Shown in pieces: positions 15,514-23,418 of a stretch of DNA of 26,488 nucleotides. Source of the stretch: Armatimonadota bacterium (GTDB lineage: Bacteria; Armatimonadota; Fimbriimonadia; Fimbriimonadales; Fimbriimonadaceae); NCBI GenBank assembly GCA_023392285.1, contig JAEVZK010000012.1, positions 1-26,488 on the forward strand. The letters are read 5' to 3'. Both the position numbers and the translations under genes were made by a program. Position 1 is the first letter of the stretch. Every line of letters starts with the position of its first letter. Under the pieces are notes generated by a model. The model ran no database searches. It was given only the letters and a program-made list of their open reading frames with translations, and was not told the DNA's origin.

Positions 15514-17448
15514 ATGCTGGTTGGACTCGTTGCTTCTCTCGTCCTTGGTTCAAATCGCATCGCCGTGGCACCGGTTTTGGTCGATGGCATGCTTGCACAT
15601 CCCACCCATGTGCTGGTCAAATATCGCGATGAAAAGGCGTTAGAAGGGGTCGCCAAGCGATTCAATGTCCTGCGAAAATTGCCAGAAATTCGGTGGGCGG
15701 TCATCGACGTGCCGGCGCAACGGCTTCAGAAATCCAAGGCGGCGATTCAGCAGCTGGACGGCGTCGAAAATGCGACCTTCGATCGTGCTGCGCGCCTCGC
15801 TTATGAACCGAACGATCCTCTTTACCAGCCTGATGGGTGGGGATTGAGAGCGATAAAAGCAAACCTCGCCTGGGATATCACGAAGGGCGACCCGAGCGTC
15901 ATTGTCGCAGTGATCGACACCGGTGTACGGTTGGACCATGAAGATCTCGCAAACAATCTCTGGGTGAACACCGGGGAAATCCCTGGAAATGGAATCGACG
16001 ACGACGGCAACGGCTATGTCGACGATGTGAATGGTTATGATTTCGCGAATGGCGACAGTGATCCGAGCGACGATTACGGCCACGGAACTGCCTGCGCAGG
16101 TTTGGTTGCGGCGGTACAGGATAACAACAAAGGCTGCAGCGGGGTCGCTCCTCACACCCGAGTGATGGCGCTAAAGGCGGCTCTCAGCAACGGGTACTTC
16201 TACGATTCGGCAAACACTCCGGCCTACATTTATGCGGCGAACAATGGAGCCAAGGTGTTATCGATGAGCTTCTTCTCAGATCGCGTAAGCCCGATGGAGG
16301 AGGATGGCATCAATTACTGTTGGAGTCACGGCGTTCTTCCCGTCTGCGCTGCAGGCAATTCCGCCTCGGTCATCCCCTACTATCCAGGAGCTTATGAGAA
16401 CACGCTGAGCGTGGCCGCGGTGAACGAAAATCTTAACAAGGCGGGATTCAGCAACTACGGCTCCTGGGTCGATGTGTCGGCACCCGGCGTGAATCTCGCA
16501 ACCTCGACCATGGATGGGGATTACACTACCGGCTTTTCGGGCACAAGTGGGGCTTGTCCAATGGTCGCCGGAGCGGCGGCTCTTTGCTTCGCAGCCTCAC
16601 CCAATGCGACAGCAAGAAGCGTCCGTTATGCATTGGAGGATACGGCAACTTTACAGAACCAAGCCCCATATGGTGAGTTCTCCAATTACGGATTGATCGA
16701 TGCTCAAGCGGCTGTTCAAGTGATGCAGGGCGCTCAATCGCCAAAGAAAGACAGCGTCGTTCGGTGGGTGAGCACCATCCTTGGACCGAACGTGAACTTC
16801 CGCCGCGGCATCGACACCGTCATCAAGGGAAGGATGATCGGGAGCGGTAACAACATTTCGGTGTATAGCAACGGGTTGCCGGTTCGCGTGCTCACGATCA
16901 ATCGAGACGAAATTCGGGTGGTGATGGGCAGGAACTCTCCGACGTTAGAAGTGAAAAAAGGCAACGTTTCACTTTGCTCCATATCGTTCCCGCTGACTGC
17001 CCCTCGGGCTTTTCCGATGTCTGAAGCCTCCACTCAGTCGGCGACTCTAACCGGCGGCTTCAGCGAAGCGCTTCTCGCTGATGGCAGTTCGATGCAGGTG
17101 ACTCGAAGGGACGATGGCATTATCCTTGCCCAGACAACTTTCCACAATCTCCAGAAGGATAATGAGAAGTTCCTCACGATTCGGCGTCGATACAGCGGCA
17201 CGACCTCGGGAACAGAGGACATTTACCTATATGATTGGTCTTCGGCCAGCTATCCATACGGCAACTGGGTCTCGGTCTCTTCGAGGGGGGTGCCGACCTC
17301 GATGACGACATCAGACATCCTGGTTTCGAACTTTGGAAGATTCGTCGACGATACGGGCACTTGCTACGTCCTCGTTCAAACCTCCGACAACATCGCCTCG
17401 GGTGGCAAGTTGCTGATTGATCAGATGTTTCTGCACGACCGTCCGTAG
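15514..17448 (+). CDS. Secreted subtilisin-like serine protease (S8)
   Basis: The 644-residue protein has a short hydrophobic N-terminus (MLVGLVASLVLGSNR), an inhibitor-like propeptide (about 28-95, with HVLVKYRDEKAL), and a peptidase S8 domain. The catalytic triad is visible: Asp in VIDTGVRLDHEDL, His in GHGTACAG, and Ser in GTSGACPMVAGAA, where Gly replaces the usual Met after the serine. The region DGNGYVDDVNGYDF is a likely calcium-binding insertion. The last 220 or so residues form a beta-rich tail I do not recognise. The protease probably acts outside the cell or in the periplasm. The next gene follows after 8 bases. Confidence 0.92.
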   Translation: MLVGLVASLVLGSNRIAVAPVLVDGMLAHPTHVLVKYRDEKALEGVAKRFNVLRKLPEIRWAVIDVPAQRLQKSKAAIQQLDGVENATFDRAARLAYEPNDPLYQPDGWGLRAIKANLAWDITKGDPSVIVAVIDTGVRLDHEDLANNLWVNTGEIPGNGIDDDGNGYVDDVNGYDFANGDSDPSDDYGHGTACAGLVAAVQDNNKGCSGVAPHTRVMALKAALSNGYFYDSANTPAYIYAANNGAKVLSMSFFSDRVSPMEEDGINYCWSHGVLPVCAAGNSASVIPYYPGAYENTLSVAAVNENLNKAGFSNYGSWVDVSAPGVNLATSTMDGDYTTGFSGTSGACPMVAGAAALCFAASPNATARSVRYALEDTATLQNQAPYGEFSNYGLIDAQAAVQVMQGAQSPKKDSVVRWVSTILGPNVNFRRGIDTVIKGRMIGSGNNISVYSNGLPVRVLTINRDEIRVVMGRNSPTLEVKKGNVSLCSISFPLTAPRAFPMSEASTQSATLTGGFSEALLADGSSMQVTRRDDGIILAQTTFHNLQKDNEKFLTIRRRYSGTTSGTEDIYLYDWSSASYPYGNWVSVSSRGVPTSMTTSDILVSNFGRFVDDTGTCYVLVQTSDNIASGGKLLIDQMFLHDRP

Positions 17449-17456
17449 AGGTAAAT

Positions 17457-18284
17457 ATGCTGTTGCCCGTCCTCGCGTCGCTTGCCCTTCAGCAAGGGCC
17501 TTCTTCCTGCTGCACGAGCGGCATGGACCAGTTTCTCGACGACCCTTCGTTCGCGGCCATGCACATGCCGCCGGTTCCGTTTGCCTTTCAAGCCAAGTCG
17601 GGGAAGATGGTTCACTTTAAGGCGACGGACGGGAAAGAGGCAAACGGCTTCTTCGTTCCGGCGAAGTCGGGAAATCGCTCGGCTCTGCTCGTTTTTCACG
17701 AGTGGTGGGGACTCAATGATTACATCAAGCAGGAGGCGGAGCGCCTTCATGACGAGCTAGGCTCAGCCGTCTTGGCGGTCGATCTTTACGATGGGAAGGT
17801 CGCTACGACTGCGGAGGAAGCTCAGAAGCTGATGAGTGCGGCGGACAAGGACGCAGCGCGAACAACCGCGATCTCCAATGGCGCTCGGCTCGCGATTCAG
17901 GACGGTTCACTTTTTAAGGCTGGCCGGATCGGCACCATCGGGTGGTGTTTTGGCGGAGGACAGAGCTTTTGGGCGGCTGTCAACGGCGGTTCGGCGGTTA
18001 ACGCCTGCGTGATCTACTATGGGATGCCCAGCACCGATCCAGCGGTTCTCGCGAAGCTGAAAGCGCCGGTGTTGATGATCTGGGGAACGCAAGACGGGTT
18101 CATCAATTCCAAGGTCGTGGACGGTTTTAAAGCTGCAATGAACAAGGCACGCAAATCGCTGCAGACGGTGTCGTACGACGCTGTTCATGCGTTCGCGAAT
18201 CCAAGCAATCCGAAATATGATGCAGCGGATGCAGCGGACGCTCACCGAAGAACGCTCGCCTTTCTAAAGCCGAAGCTGAAGTGA
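17457..18284 (+). CDS. Secreted dienelactone hydrolase family protein
   Basis: This 275-residue alpha/beta hydrolase has the dienelactone-hydrolase layout: Glu in FHEWWGLND, a Cys nucleophile in GWCFGGG, Asp in WGTQDGF, and His in AVHAFANP. The N-terminus (MLLPVLASLALQQG) is a short export-type stretch followed by two cysteines. Its ribosome site AGAGG overlaps the stop of the protease gene, so the two are likely co-transcribed. The natural substrate is unknown; the family includes many esterases and lactonases other than chlorocatechol enzymes. Confidence 0.9.
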   Translation: MLLPVLASLALQQGPSSCCTSGMDQFLDDPSFAAMHMPPVPFAFQAKSGKMVHFKATDGKEANGFFVPAKSGNRSALLVFHEWWGLNDYIKQEAERLHDELGSAVLAVDLYDGKVATTAEEAQKLMSAADKDAARTTAISNGARLAIQDGSLFKAGRIGTIGWCFGGGQSFWAAVNGGSAVNACVIYYGMPSTDPAVLAKLKAPVLMIWGTQDGFINSKVVDGFKAAMNKARKSLQTVSYDAVHAFANPSNPKYDAADAADAHRRTLAFLKPKLK

Positions 18285-18308
18285 TTGTCCGGAGCCAACA
18301 TCTCAAAC

Positions 18309-18314
18309 TAGTAT
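18309..18314 (+). promoter_or_regulatory. Possible -10 element (TAGTAT) for the coiled-coil trio
   Basis: TAGTAT ends 10 bases before the ATG at 18325, and the bases between (CAGAACAACC) contain no Shine-Dalgarno. This would give the trio its own, nearly leaderless, transcript. Confidence 0.35.
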
Positions 18315-18324
18315 CAGAACAACC

Positions 18325-18630
18325 ATGGCACAAGATCAACTAATCCAAGAAACTAACGAGGTTCTCAAAAAGATTCTGGAGATCGAGGAACAGAAACGAG
18401 CAAAAGTCGAATCCCTCACGAGTGAAAGGTCGACCATCCCCGACTTGCAAAGGCCCGGGAACGAGACAAAAGAGGAAGACCTGGAGAAGCGCATGAAGGC
18501 CGCTCAAGATCAAAGTAGGGAAAACATGCGGGTGATCCAAGAGCGGAGCAAGCAATATCAGGAAGACGTATTAAACGAACTCCGCATCCAAAATGACCTG
18601 CTACGGCAGATCTTTGAGAAACTCCGATGA
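18325..18630 (+). CDS. Small charged coiled-coil-like protein, function unknown (trio gene 1)
   Basis: I do not recognise this 101-residue protein. It is highly charged and rich in Glu, Lys and Gln. Two helical stretches with heptad-like spacing (about 1-32 and 48-101) flank a proline-containing hinge (TIPDLQRPGN). The C-terminus, LNELRIQNDLLRQIFEKLR, looks like an amphipathic oligomerisation helix. There is no signal peptide, membrane span or cysteine. Its G+C content is low: 45% in one 60-base line counted by hand, against about 60% in the upstream hydrolase gene. The stop overlaps the next gene (ATGA). A cytoplasmic assembly with the next two proteins is inferred from the coupling. Confidence 0.8.
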   Translation: MAQDQLIQETNEVLKKILEIEEQKRAKVESLTSERSTIPDLQRPGNETKEEDLEKRMKAAQDQSRENMRVIQERSKQYQEDVLNELRIQNDLLRQIFEKLR

Positions 18631-18947
18631 ACGAAGTAAATCAAGGAGACCTACTGGCGGTGAAGCAGATATACGAAAAGAGACTCGAATTTCTGGAGCG
18701 ATCTTTGCGATTAGCTCCGCTCCATGAGGCGATGAAGAAAAGCATTGAACTAACGGTGACAAAGCGGATTCCCGAGTTGTTGGCCGGTCCGCAGGAAATG
18801 CGGCTTCAAGCGATACTGTCGCTCGAAGCTTCGAACGCCAATTTCGAGGAGAAGCAGCATCAAGCAGAGACTAGGATGAAAAACTTCAAAGACTGTGACC
18901 AACAGAAAACGGCGGCACTGCGCGAATGGCTGGAGGCATTAGGATGA
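18627..18947 (+). CDS. Small helical protein, function unknown (trio gene 2)
   Basis: This 106-residue protein is not recognised. It is mostly helical and charged, with an N-terminal helix (LLAVKQIYEKRLEFLERSLR), a middle part with two prolines (KRIPELLAGPQEM) and a C-terminal heptad-like helix with EEKQHQAETRMKNF. No signal peptide or membrane segment is present, and there is one cysteine (DCDQQK). The G+C content counted over one line is 45%. Both ends overlap neighbours by ATGA, so its expression is tied to both. I cannot assign a role. Confidence 0.78.
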   Translation: MNEVNQGDLLAVKQIYEKRLEFLERSLRLAPLHEAMKKSIELTVTKRIPELLAGPQEMRLQAILSLEASNANFEEKQHQAETRMKNFKDCDQQKTAALREWLEALG

Positions 18948-19258
18948 GGGCCGACGATTTTGAACAAATCTTTGGTGCCGCGTTTGACAGAATAGAGCCT
19001 AAGGACGAAGGCGAGCGAGAGAAGCTCGAAAAGATGCGCGCACGATTTCGACAAATCACCGCCGAATCGCAAGCCGAAATAGAAAAAGTGCAAAAAACCA
19101 TTAGCGCCATCTCCAATAGTGAAGCGTCGAAGTTGCGTAAGGAGATGGCTGCAGATTTGAAACATCAAACTGAGAGGGCGATGGATGAGGCCATCGAACA
19201 CTTGCGCGAACAAACTAAGATGATTTCGATGATCGCTAGCAGAACCAGGCAGCACTAA
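18944..19258 (+). CDS. Small coiled-coil-like protein, function unknown (trio gene 3)
   Basis: The ATG at 18944 overlaps the stop of trio gene 2, giving 104 residues. An in-frame earlier start at 18926 is less likely because the overlap pattern matches the trio. The N-terminal part, DDFEQIFGAAFDRIEPKDEG, is followed by a long heptad-like helix rich in Glu, Lys and Ala to the end. There is no cysteine, signal peptide or membrane span. One line counted is 42% G+C. The gene ends 22 bases before the convergent SRPBCC gene. Function is unknown. Confidence 0.78.
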   Translation: MRADDFEQIFGAAFDRIEPKDEGEREKLEKMRARFRQITAESQAEIEKVQKTISAISNSEASKLRKEMAADLKHQTERAMDEAIEHLREQTKMISMIASRTRQH

Positions 19259-19280
19259 TCGACTTCTGACCCGCGGGAAA

Positions 19281-19721
19281 TCAGCCCTCCGCGCGCTTCT
19301 TGAACGCTTCATTGATGTTTTCAAGGTTTTTCACGACGATGCCGTGGATGACCTTCTTGATCAGAGGCCCCAGCGTTGGCACGTTGTACTCGTAGTCCAG
19401 ATGTTGGTCGAAGCGGGTGCCGCCGTTCTCCTCCCGAAAGCTCCAGCGACCCTCCAACTGGTCATAGTCCCCCTTGATCTGCCGGAACTGCGAGGAGTGG
19501 GTCGTATCGTCCCAAATCTCCTCTTGCCGCCAGCGAACTTTCAACCCGAAAGTGGGAATCACGCCCACCCAATCTGCGACAAAACGATGCTCCGATTCCT
19601 CGACCGGGGTGACCGACTGGACGTCTTTCATGTACTCGGGATAAGTCTTGCTGTCGCGCGCGATCGCGTACACCTTTTCAAGCGGCGCGTTGATCCAAAC
19701 AGTTGTTTCTACAGTAGGCAT
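19281..19721 (-). CDS. SRPBCC / RatA-like (COQ10-type) protein
   Basis: The 146-residue protein has the START-like fold pattern of the polyketide-cyclase/COQ10/RatA group: TTVWINAPLEKVYAIARDSKTYPEYM at the start and GRWSFREENGGTRFDQHLDYEY in the middle, ending with an amphipathic helix (VKNLENINEAFKK). These proteins bind hydrophobic small molecules such as quinones or lipids. The RatA name refers to an E. coli relative and does not make this a toxin. TATCTT lies 11 bases upstream of the ATG on the minus strand. Confidence 0.85.
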   Translation of the reverse strand: MPTVETTVWINAPLEKVYAIARDSKTYPEYMKDVQSVTPVEESEHRFVADWVGVIPTFGLKVRWRQEEIWDDTTHSSQFRQIKGDYDQLEGRWSFREENGGTRFDQHLDYEYNVPTLGPLIKKVIHGIVVKNLENINEAFKKRAEG

Positions 19722-19855
19722 GAGGGTTCAATAAGATAGCCGGATTCTACCGGTGTCTCGCCATCCGTGCTTAACGGGACGGTAAGAGCGTAGGAAATTT
19801 AAGTTTGAAAGCCGCCGCTTATCTCAACGCCCAACCTCAACCAGTCCCCGCAACC

Positions 19856-20845
19856 ATGAACGCGCTCGTCCTCGTCGAGCCGGGATGTCTTGCGAATCAC
19901 CGAGTCAGAGTTCCCGCTCCAGGGCCGGGTGAAGTGTTGCTCAAAGTGGAAGCGGCGACCACTTGCGGAACGGACCTGAAGGCGTATCTGCGGGGGCATC
20001 CTCAAATTCCAATGCCTGGAGTTCTAGGGCACGAATACAGCGGAACCGTTGCGGCGGTCGGCTCCGGTGCTTCTTTCTCGGTGGGGGATGCGGTCATGGG
20101 CGTCCATTCGGCCCCCTGTCAAGAGTGCTCCTGGTGTTTGCGGGGGCAGGAAAATCTATGCGAGAGCCTGATGGCGACGAAGGTGCTCGGATCGTACGCG
20201 GATTACCTGCTGATCCCCGAGAGAATCGTCCGGCTGAATCTCTTCACCAAGCCGGCGGCGCTTTCCTTTGAGATGGCGTCTCTTCTTGAACCGCTGTCTT
20301 GCGTGGCGCAGGGGATCCGCATTCATCATCCTCGCCCGGAAGATAAGGTGCTCATTATCGGCCCCGGTGCGATCGGGCTCATGTTCGTGGCAGCGCTTCG
20401 TTTGCTTGGGGTAGCCAATGTCACCCTCGCCGGGAGGAACCGGGATCGCCTAGCGGTCGGGGAGGAGTTGGGGGCGACCGCTTGCCACCTCGACGACGTC
20501 GACAAAGGCGGCTTCGACACGGTGATCGAGTGTACAGGGACGACCGAGATCTGGGAGCGCAGCATCGACTATGCCCGACGCGGCGGCACCGTCGTTCTAT
20601 TTGGTGGATGTGCATCGGGAACGCACGTAAGCTTTGACACGAAGCGCGTTCACTATGATCAGATTAACTTGCTGAGTCCGTTCCACTTTGGAACCGAGGC
20701 GGTTCGGACCGCCCGCCAATGGCTTCTCAATCCGAAGATGAACCTATTGCCCTTGCTGAGCGGAAGCCGCAGTCTGGATCAGGGCGAGCAGGTCTTTCGA
20801 GATCTTCAAGCGGGACGAGGCATCAAGTACGTTTTCAAGCCATGA
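19856..20845 (+). CDS. Zinc-dependent medium-chain dehydrogenase (sorbitol/threonine dehydrogenase-like), first of a pair
   Basis: The 329-residue protein starts MNALVLVEPG like other MDR enzymes. Catalytic zinc ligands are Cys in TTCGTDL, and the GHE motif (LGHEYSG), with a partner in LLEPLSC. The structural zinc site has four cysteines (CQECSWCLRGQENLCE). The coenzyme site GPGAIG points to NAD(P). A TTG at 19805 is in frame, adds 17 residues and has an AGGA eight bases upstream, so it is a real alternative. The next gene overlaps by ATGA. The substrate is likely a polyol or hydroxy acid, but is not specified by sequence. Confidence 0.9.
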   Translation: MNALVLVEPGCLANHRVRVPAPGPGEVLLKVEAATTCGTDLKAYLRGHPQIPMPGVLGHEYSGTVAAVGSGASFSVGDAVMGVHSAPCQECSWCLRGQENLCESLMATKVLGSYADYLLIPERIVRLNLFTKPAALSFEMASLLEPLSCVAQGIRIHHPRPEDKVLIIGPGAIGLMFVAALRLLGVANVTLAGRNRDRLAVGEELGATACHLDDVDKGGFDTVIECTGTTEIWERSIDYARRGGTVVLFGGCASGTHVSFDTKRVHYDQINLLSPFHFGTEAVRTARQWLLNPKMNLLPLLSGSRSLDQGEQVFRDLQAGRGIKYVFKP

Positions 20846-21798
20846 AGCTGGCACGCTACATCGGGAACGGCGAAATCGCCATCCTCGAAGAGCCTGCGCC
20901 GGTCTGTCCTCCTGGCGGCTTGCTGGTTCGGACGGAGGCAAGTGGCCTTTGCTCGGGAGAGCTGATGGCCTGGTACATGGATCAAAAGATTCCCCACGTC
21001 CTTGGGCACGAGGTGTGTGGCCGAATCATCGAATCTCAGGATGAACGCTTCCCGGTGGGACATCGGGTTTTCGTCCACCATCACGCCCCGTGTTTGGCGT
21101 GCGAACTGTGCCGAAACGGCTTGTTTGTTCATTGCGAGCAATGGAAGCGGACGAAGCTGATTCCAGGTGGTATGGCGGAAACATTTGCCGCATCCGCGGA
21201 AAATCTGAATGATGCCTTCCTCGTCGATGAGCTTCATCCAGAGGATGCGGCATTGATCGAACCTCTTGCCTGTGTGGTTAAGAGCCTCCAAAGAGGCGGC
21301 ACCGGAGACCGCGCAGCTGTGATCGGCCTGGGGGTCATGGGGCTGATGCATGCGTTGACGATCGGGCGGGAGAACGTGGTTTGTTTCGAGATCGCTGAAC
21401 ACCGAGCCGCTTATGGCCGGCAGCTTGGCCTACAGGTCCTAGAGTCTGCGGACACAGATGAACGATTCGATCGGGTGTTTGTCTGTCCCGGCAATCAACA
21501 GGCGCTGGAATTGAGTGTCGCCCTCGTCCGGCCGGGCGGTACGGTCATCCTCTTTTCTCCCTTGCCGCCTAATACGATGCCGCATCTCGACATCAACCGC
21601 CTTTACTTCGCGGACGCCACGCTGACGACGAGCTATTCCTGCGGTCCCGACGATACTCGGCGAGCGGCGGAACTCCTGGCCCGTGGAACAATCAGCGCCA
21701 AGCAGGTCGTAAGCGACTTTATAAATTTAGATGAACTTCCCGCCGCGTACGGGAAAATGAAAAGAGGCGAGATCCTGAAACCCATGGTGATGTTTTGA
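20842..21798 (+). CDS. Zinc-dependent medium-chain dehydrogenase, second of a pair
   Basis: This 318-residue protein is somewhat short for the family (usually 340-350). It keeps GHE (LGHEVCG), the structural zinc cysteines (PCLACELCRNGLFVHCE), the coenzyme site GLGVMG and IEPLACV. The usual CGTD/CGSD motif is altered to CSGEL. It is similar in plan to the preceding enzyme but clearly diverged. ATG 20842 overlaps the previous stop (ATGA), so both subunits may be made in a fixed ratio; a hetero-oligomer is inferred. The TTG of the cupin gene overlaps its stop. Confidence 0.88.
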   Translation: MKLARYIGNGEIAILEEPAPVCPPGGLLVRTEASGLCSGELMAWYMDQKIPHVLGHEVCGRIIESQDERFPVGHRVFVHHHAPCLACELCRNGLFVHCEQWKRTKLIPGGMAETFAASAENLNDAFLVDELHPEDAALIEPLACVVKSLQRGGTGDRAAVIGLGVMGLMHALTIGRENVVCFEIAEHRAAYGRQLGLQVLESADTDERFDRVFVCPGNQQALELSVALVRPGGTVILFSPLPPNTMPHLDINRLYFADATLTTSYSCGPDDTRRAAELLARGTISAKQVVSDFINLDELPAAYGKMKRGEILKPMVMF

Positions 21799-22202
21799 TC
21801 CAACGAGCTGGCCATTACGAATGGCCGGAAGTCGAGATGAAGGTCTATAAGGACCGTCCGGACACCTTTCTCGACGTCACTCGTCGGGCACTGATGGAAC
21901 CGAATGGCTCAAGCTTTCAAGTCAGATATTTCGAGGTGGCCAAGGGTGGCTTCACGAGCTTCGAGCAGCATGGGCACGAGCACTGTGTGATCGTGATTCG
22001 AGGAAGGGGCCGCGTCTTCCTCAAAGACGAGTGGTCGCCGATCGAACTCCACGACGCGATTTATATTTCGCCCATGACCCCGCACCAGTTCCGCAACGAT
22101 GAAGACGAACCGCTCGGCTTCATTTGCGTGGTGGACAAAGATCGGGATAGACCTATTCTCCTTGACTCAGCGGGCAATCCACGGACGTCAGAACAAATAT
22201 GA
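21795..22202 (+). CDS. Single-domain cupin protein
   Basis: The 135-residue protein has the two cupin motifs: HGHEHCVIVIRGRGRVF with metal-binding histidines, and SPMTPHQFRN. It probably binds a metal and either isomerises or oxidises a small molecule, or senses it. The start is TTG 21795 overlapping the previous stop (TTGA); an ATG at 21837 with GGAAG upstream is an alternative that would trim 14 residues. Its place between the dehydrogenases and the M48 protease suggests a role in the dehydrogenase pathway. Confidence 0.83.
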   Translation: MIQRAGHYEWPEVEMKVYKDRPDTFLDVTRRALMEPNGSSFQVRYFEVAKGGFTSFEQHGHEHCVIVIRGRGRVFLKDEWSPIELHDAIYISPMTPHQFRNDEDEPLGFICVVDKDRDRPILLDSAGNPRTSEQI

Positions 22203-23386
22203 TCCTGCCCCTTGTGCTTGGTTGCTTGCTCCTGCAGGGGCCAGTCGGCACTCCTTTAACCGACCCTAATGCCGCTCCAGCGCTCACCCAGAAGCAAAAG
22301 GAGGAGGAGAAACGGCATCAGGAAACCCTCGCAAAAGATGTCGAGTTGGGCAAGAAGATTGCCGAACAGGTCGAAAAAGAGGAGAAGGTCAGCACCAACG
22401 AGGAGTATCAGTCTCGGATTCGGCGAATTGGAGCCGAGATGGCGGCTATCGCGAATGTCACCCCGGTGAAGGTTCTATGGGGCGATAAGCGCCTCAACAA
22501 ATACGAGTACCACTTCACCGTCCTTCAGAGCAAAGAGGATAACGTCAATGCGTTTTCTCTTCCCGGCGGCTACATCTACGTGTACGAGGGCTTGATCAAG
22601 TTCGCCCAAAGCGATGACGAGATCGCGGGCGTTCTTGCGCACGAGATTTCTCACGCGGCATTTCGTCACATCGATGCGCTCGCGCGCGAGCAGAGCAAGC
22701 TCAGCACAGCGACCCTTCCGCTCATTCTGGGGGCGATCCTCACCGGGCGCGCCGACATTATCGGTGGAGCGATTCTCGGCTCTCAGTTAGTGACCCAATC
22801 ATTCACGAGCACTTGGTCGGTCAAAGCGGAAAAATCGGCTGATTTTGGCGGTTTTCAGTACTTGCTGAAGAGCAAGTACAACCCAACCGGGATGCTGACG
22901 TTTATGGAGCGACTGGCCCAAGAGGAGCGAACGAACCCTGCAGCCTCCATCGACTGGGGCATCTATCGCACTCACCCACCTGGCCGAGAGCGAGCTGAGG
23001 CTCTGACTCATGACATGGAAGAGGCGAAGATTCCGATCCAGCGGAGTTTGGTGACGACCAGCTACCGGGTGGTGGTCAAGCCTTCAAGCACGGAAGGAGT
23101 GGACATTATTTTCGACGATCGGAAGCTGTTCACTTTTGGAGGAACCGACGCCCTCGCCCGAGCAGACGCGGCGGTGAAATCGTTGAACACCTTCTTCGAC
23201 AAGGTTCCTTCGATGCTGGAGGTCAGCTTCGACGGCACGTCGGTGATCGGCAGACGGGATACCTTGATTACGGTCACGAAGGATGATGCCGCTCTCGCGA
23301 ACAAGAGCGTTGAAGACACCGGCAAAGCCGCGGTGGAAGCGATTCGGGGTTCCCTCTATTCCATCGCCTTTCACATCTGGCAATAG
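22199..23386 (+). CDS. Secreted M48 family metalloprotease
   Basis: The 395-residue protein starts with a short hydrophobic stretch (MILPLVLGCLLLQGP), then a charged helical linker. The peptidase M48 domain has HEISH at 148-152, and the third zinc ligand Glu211 in KAEKSADFGG. This makes it a periplasmic BepA/LoiP-type protease rather than the membrane-bound HtpX form. The C-terminal 120 residues are not recognised. ATG 22199 overlaps the cupin stop (ATGA). It may have no pathway link to the upstream enzymes beyond co-expression. Confidence 0.91.
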   Translation: MILPLVLGCLLLQGPVGTPLTDPNAAPALTQKQKEEEKRHQETLAKDVELGKKIAEQVEKEEKVSTNEEYQSRIRRIGAEMAAIANVTPVKVLWGDKRLNKYEYHFTVLQSKEDNVNAFSLPGGYIYVYEGLIKFAQSDDEIAGVLAHEISHAAFRHIDALAREQSKLSTATLPLILGAILTGRADIIGGAILGSQLVTQSFTSTWSVKAEKSADFGGFQYLLKSKYNPTGMLTFMERLAQEERTNPAASIDWGIYRTHPPGRERAEALTHDMEEAKIPIQRSLVTTSYRVVVKPSSTEGVDIIFDDRKLFTFGGTDALARADAAVKSLNTFFDKVPSMLEVSFDGTSVIGRRDTLITVTKDDAALANKSVEDTGKAAVEAIRGSLYSIAFHIWQ

Positions 23387-23418
23387 GTAGCGGTTAGCTA
23401 GCTGGTAAAACCGTTAGC

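Noticed and set aside
19281..19721. SRPBCC gene as a RatA toxin beside a toxin-antitoxin module
   Set aside because: There is no adjacent antitoxin-like gene, and COQ10/START-type proteins are mostly lipid or quinone binders.
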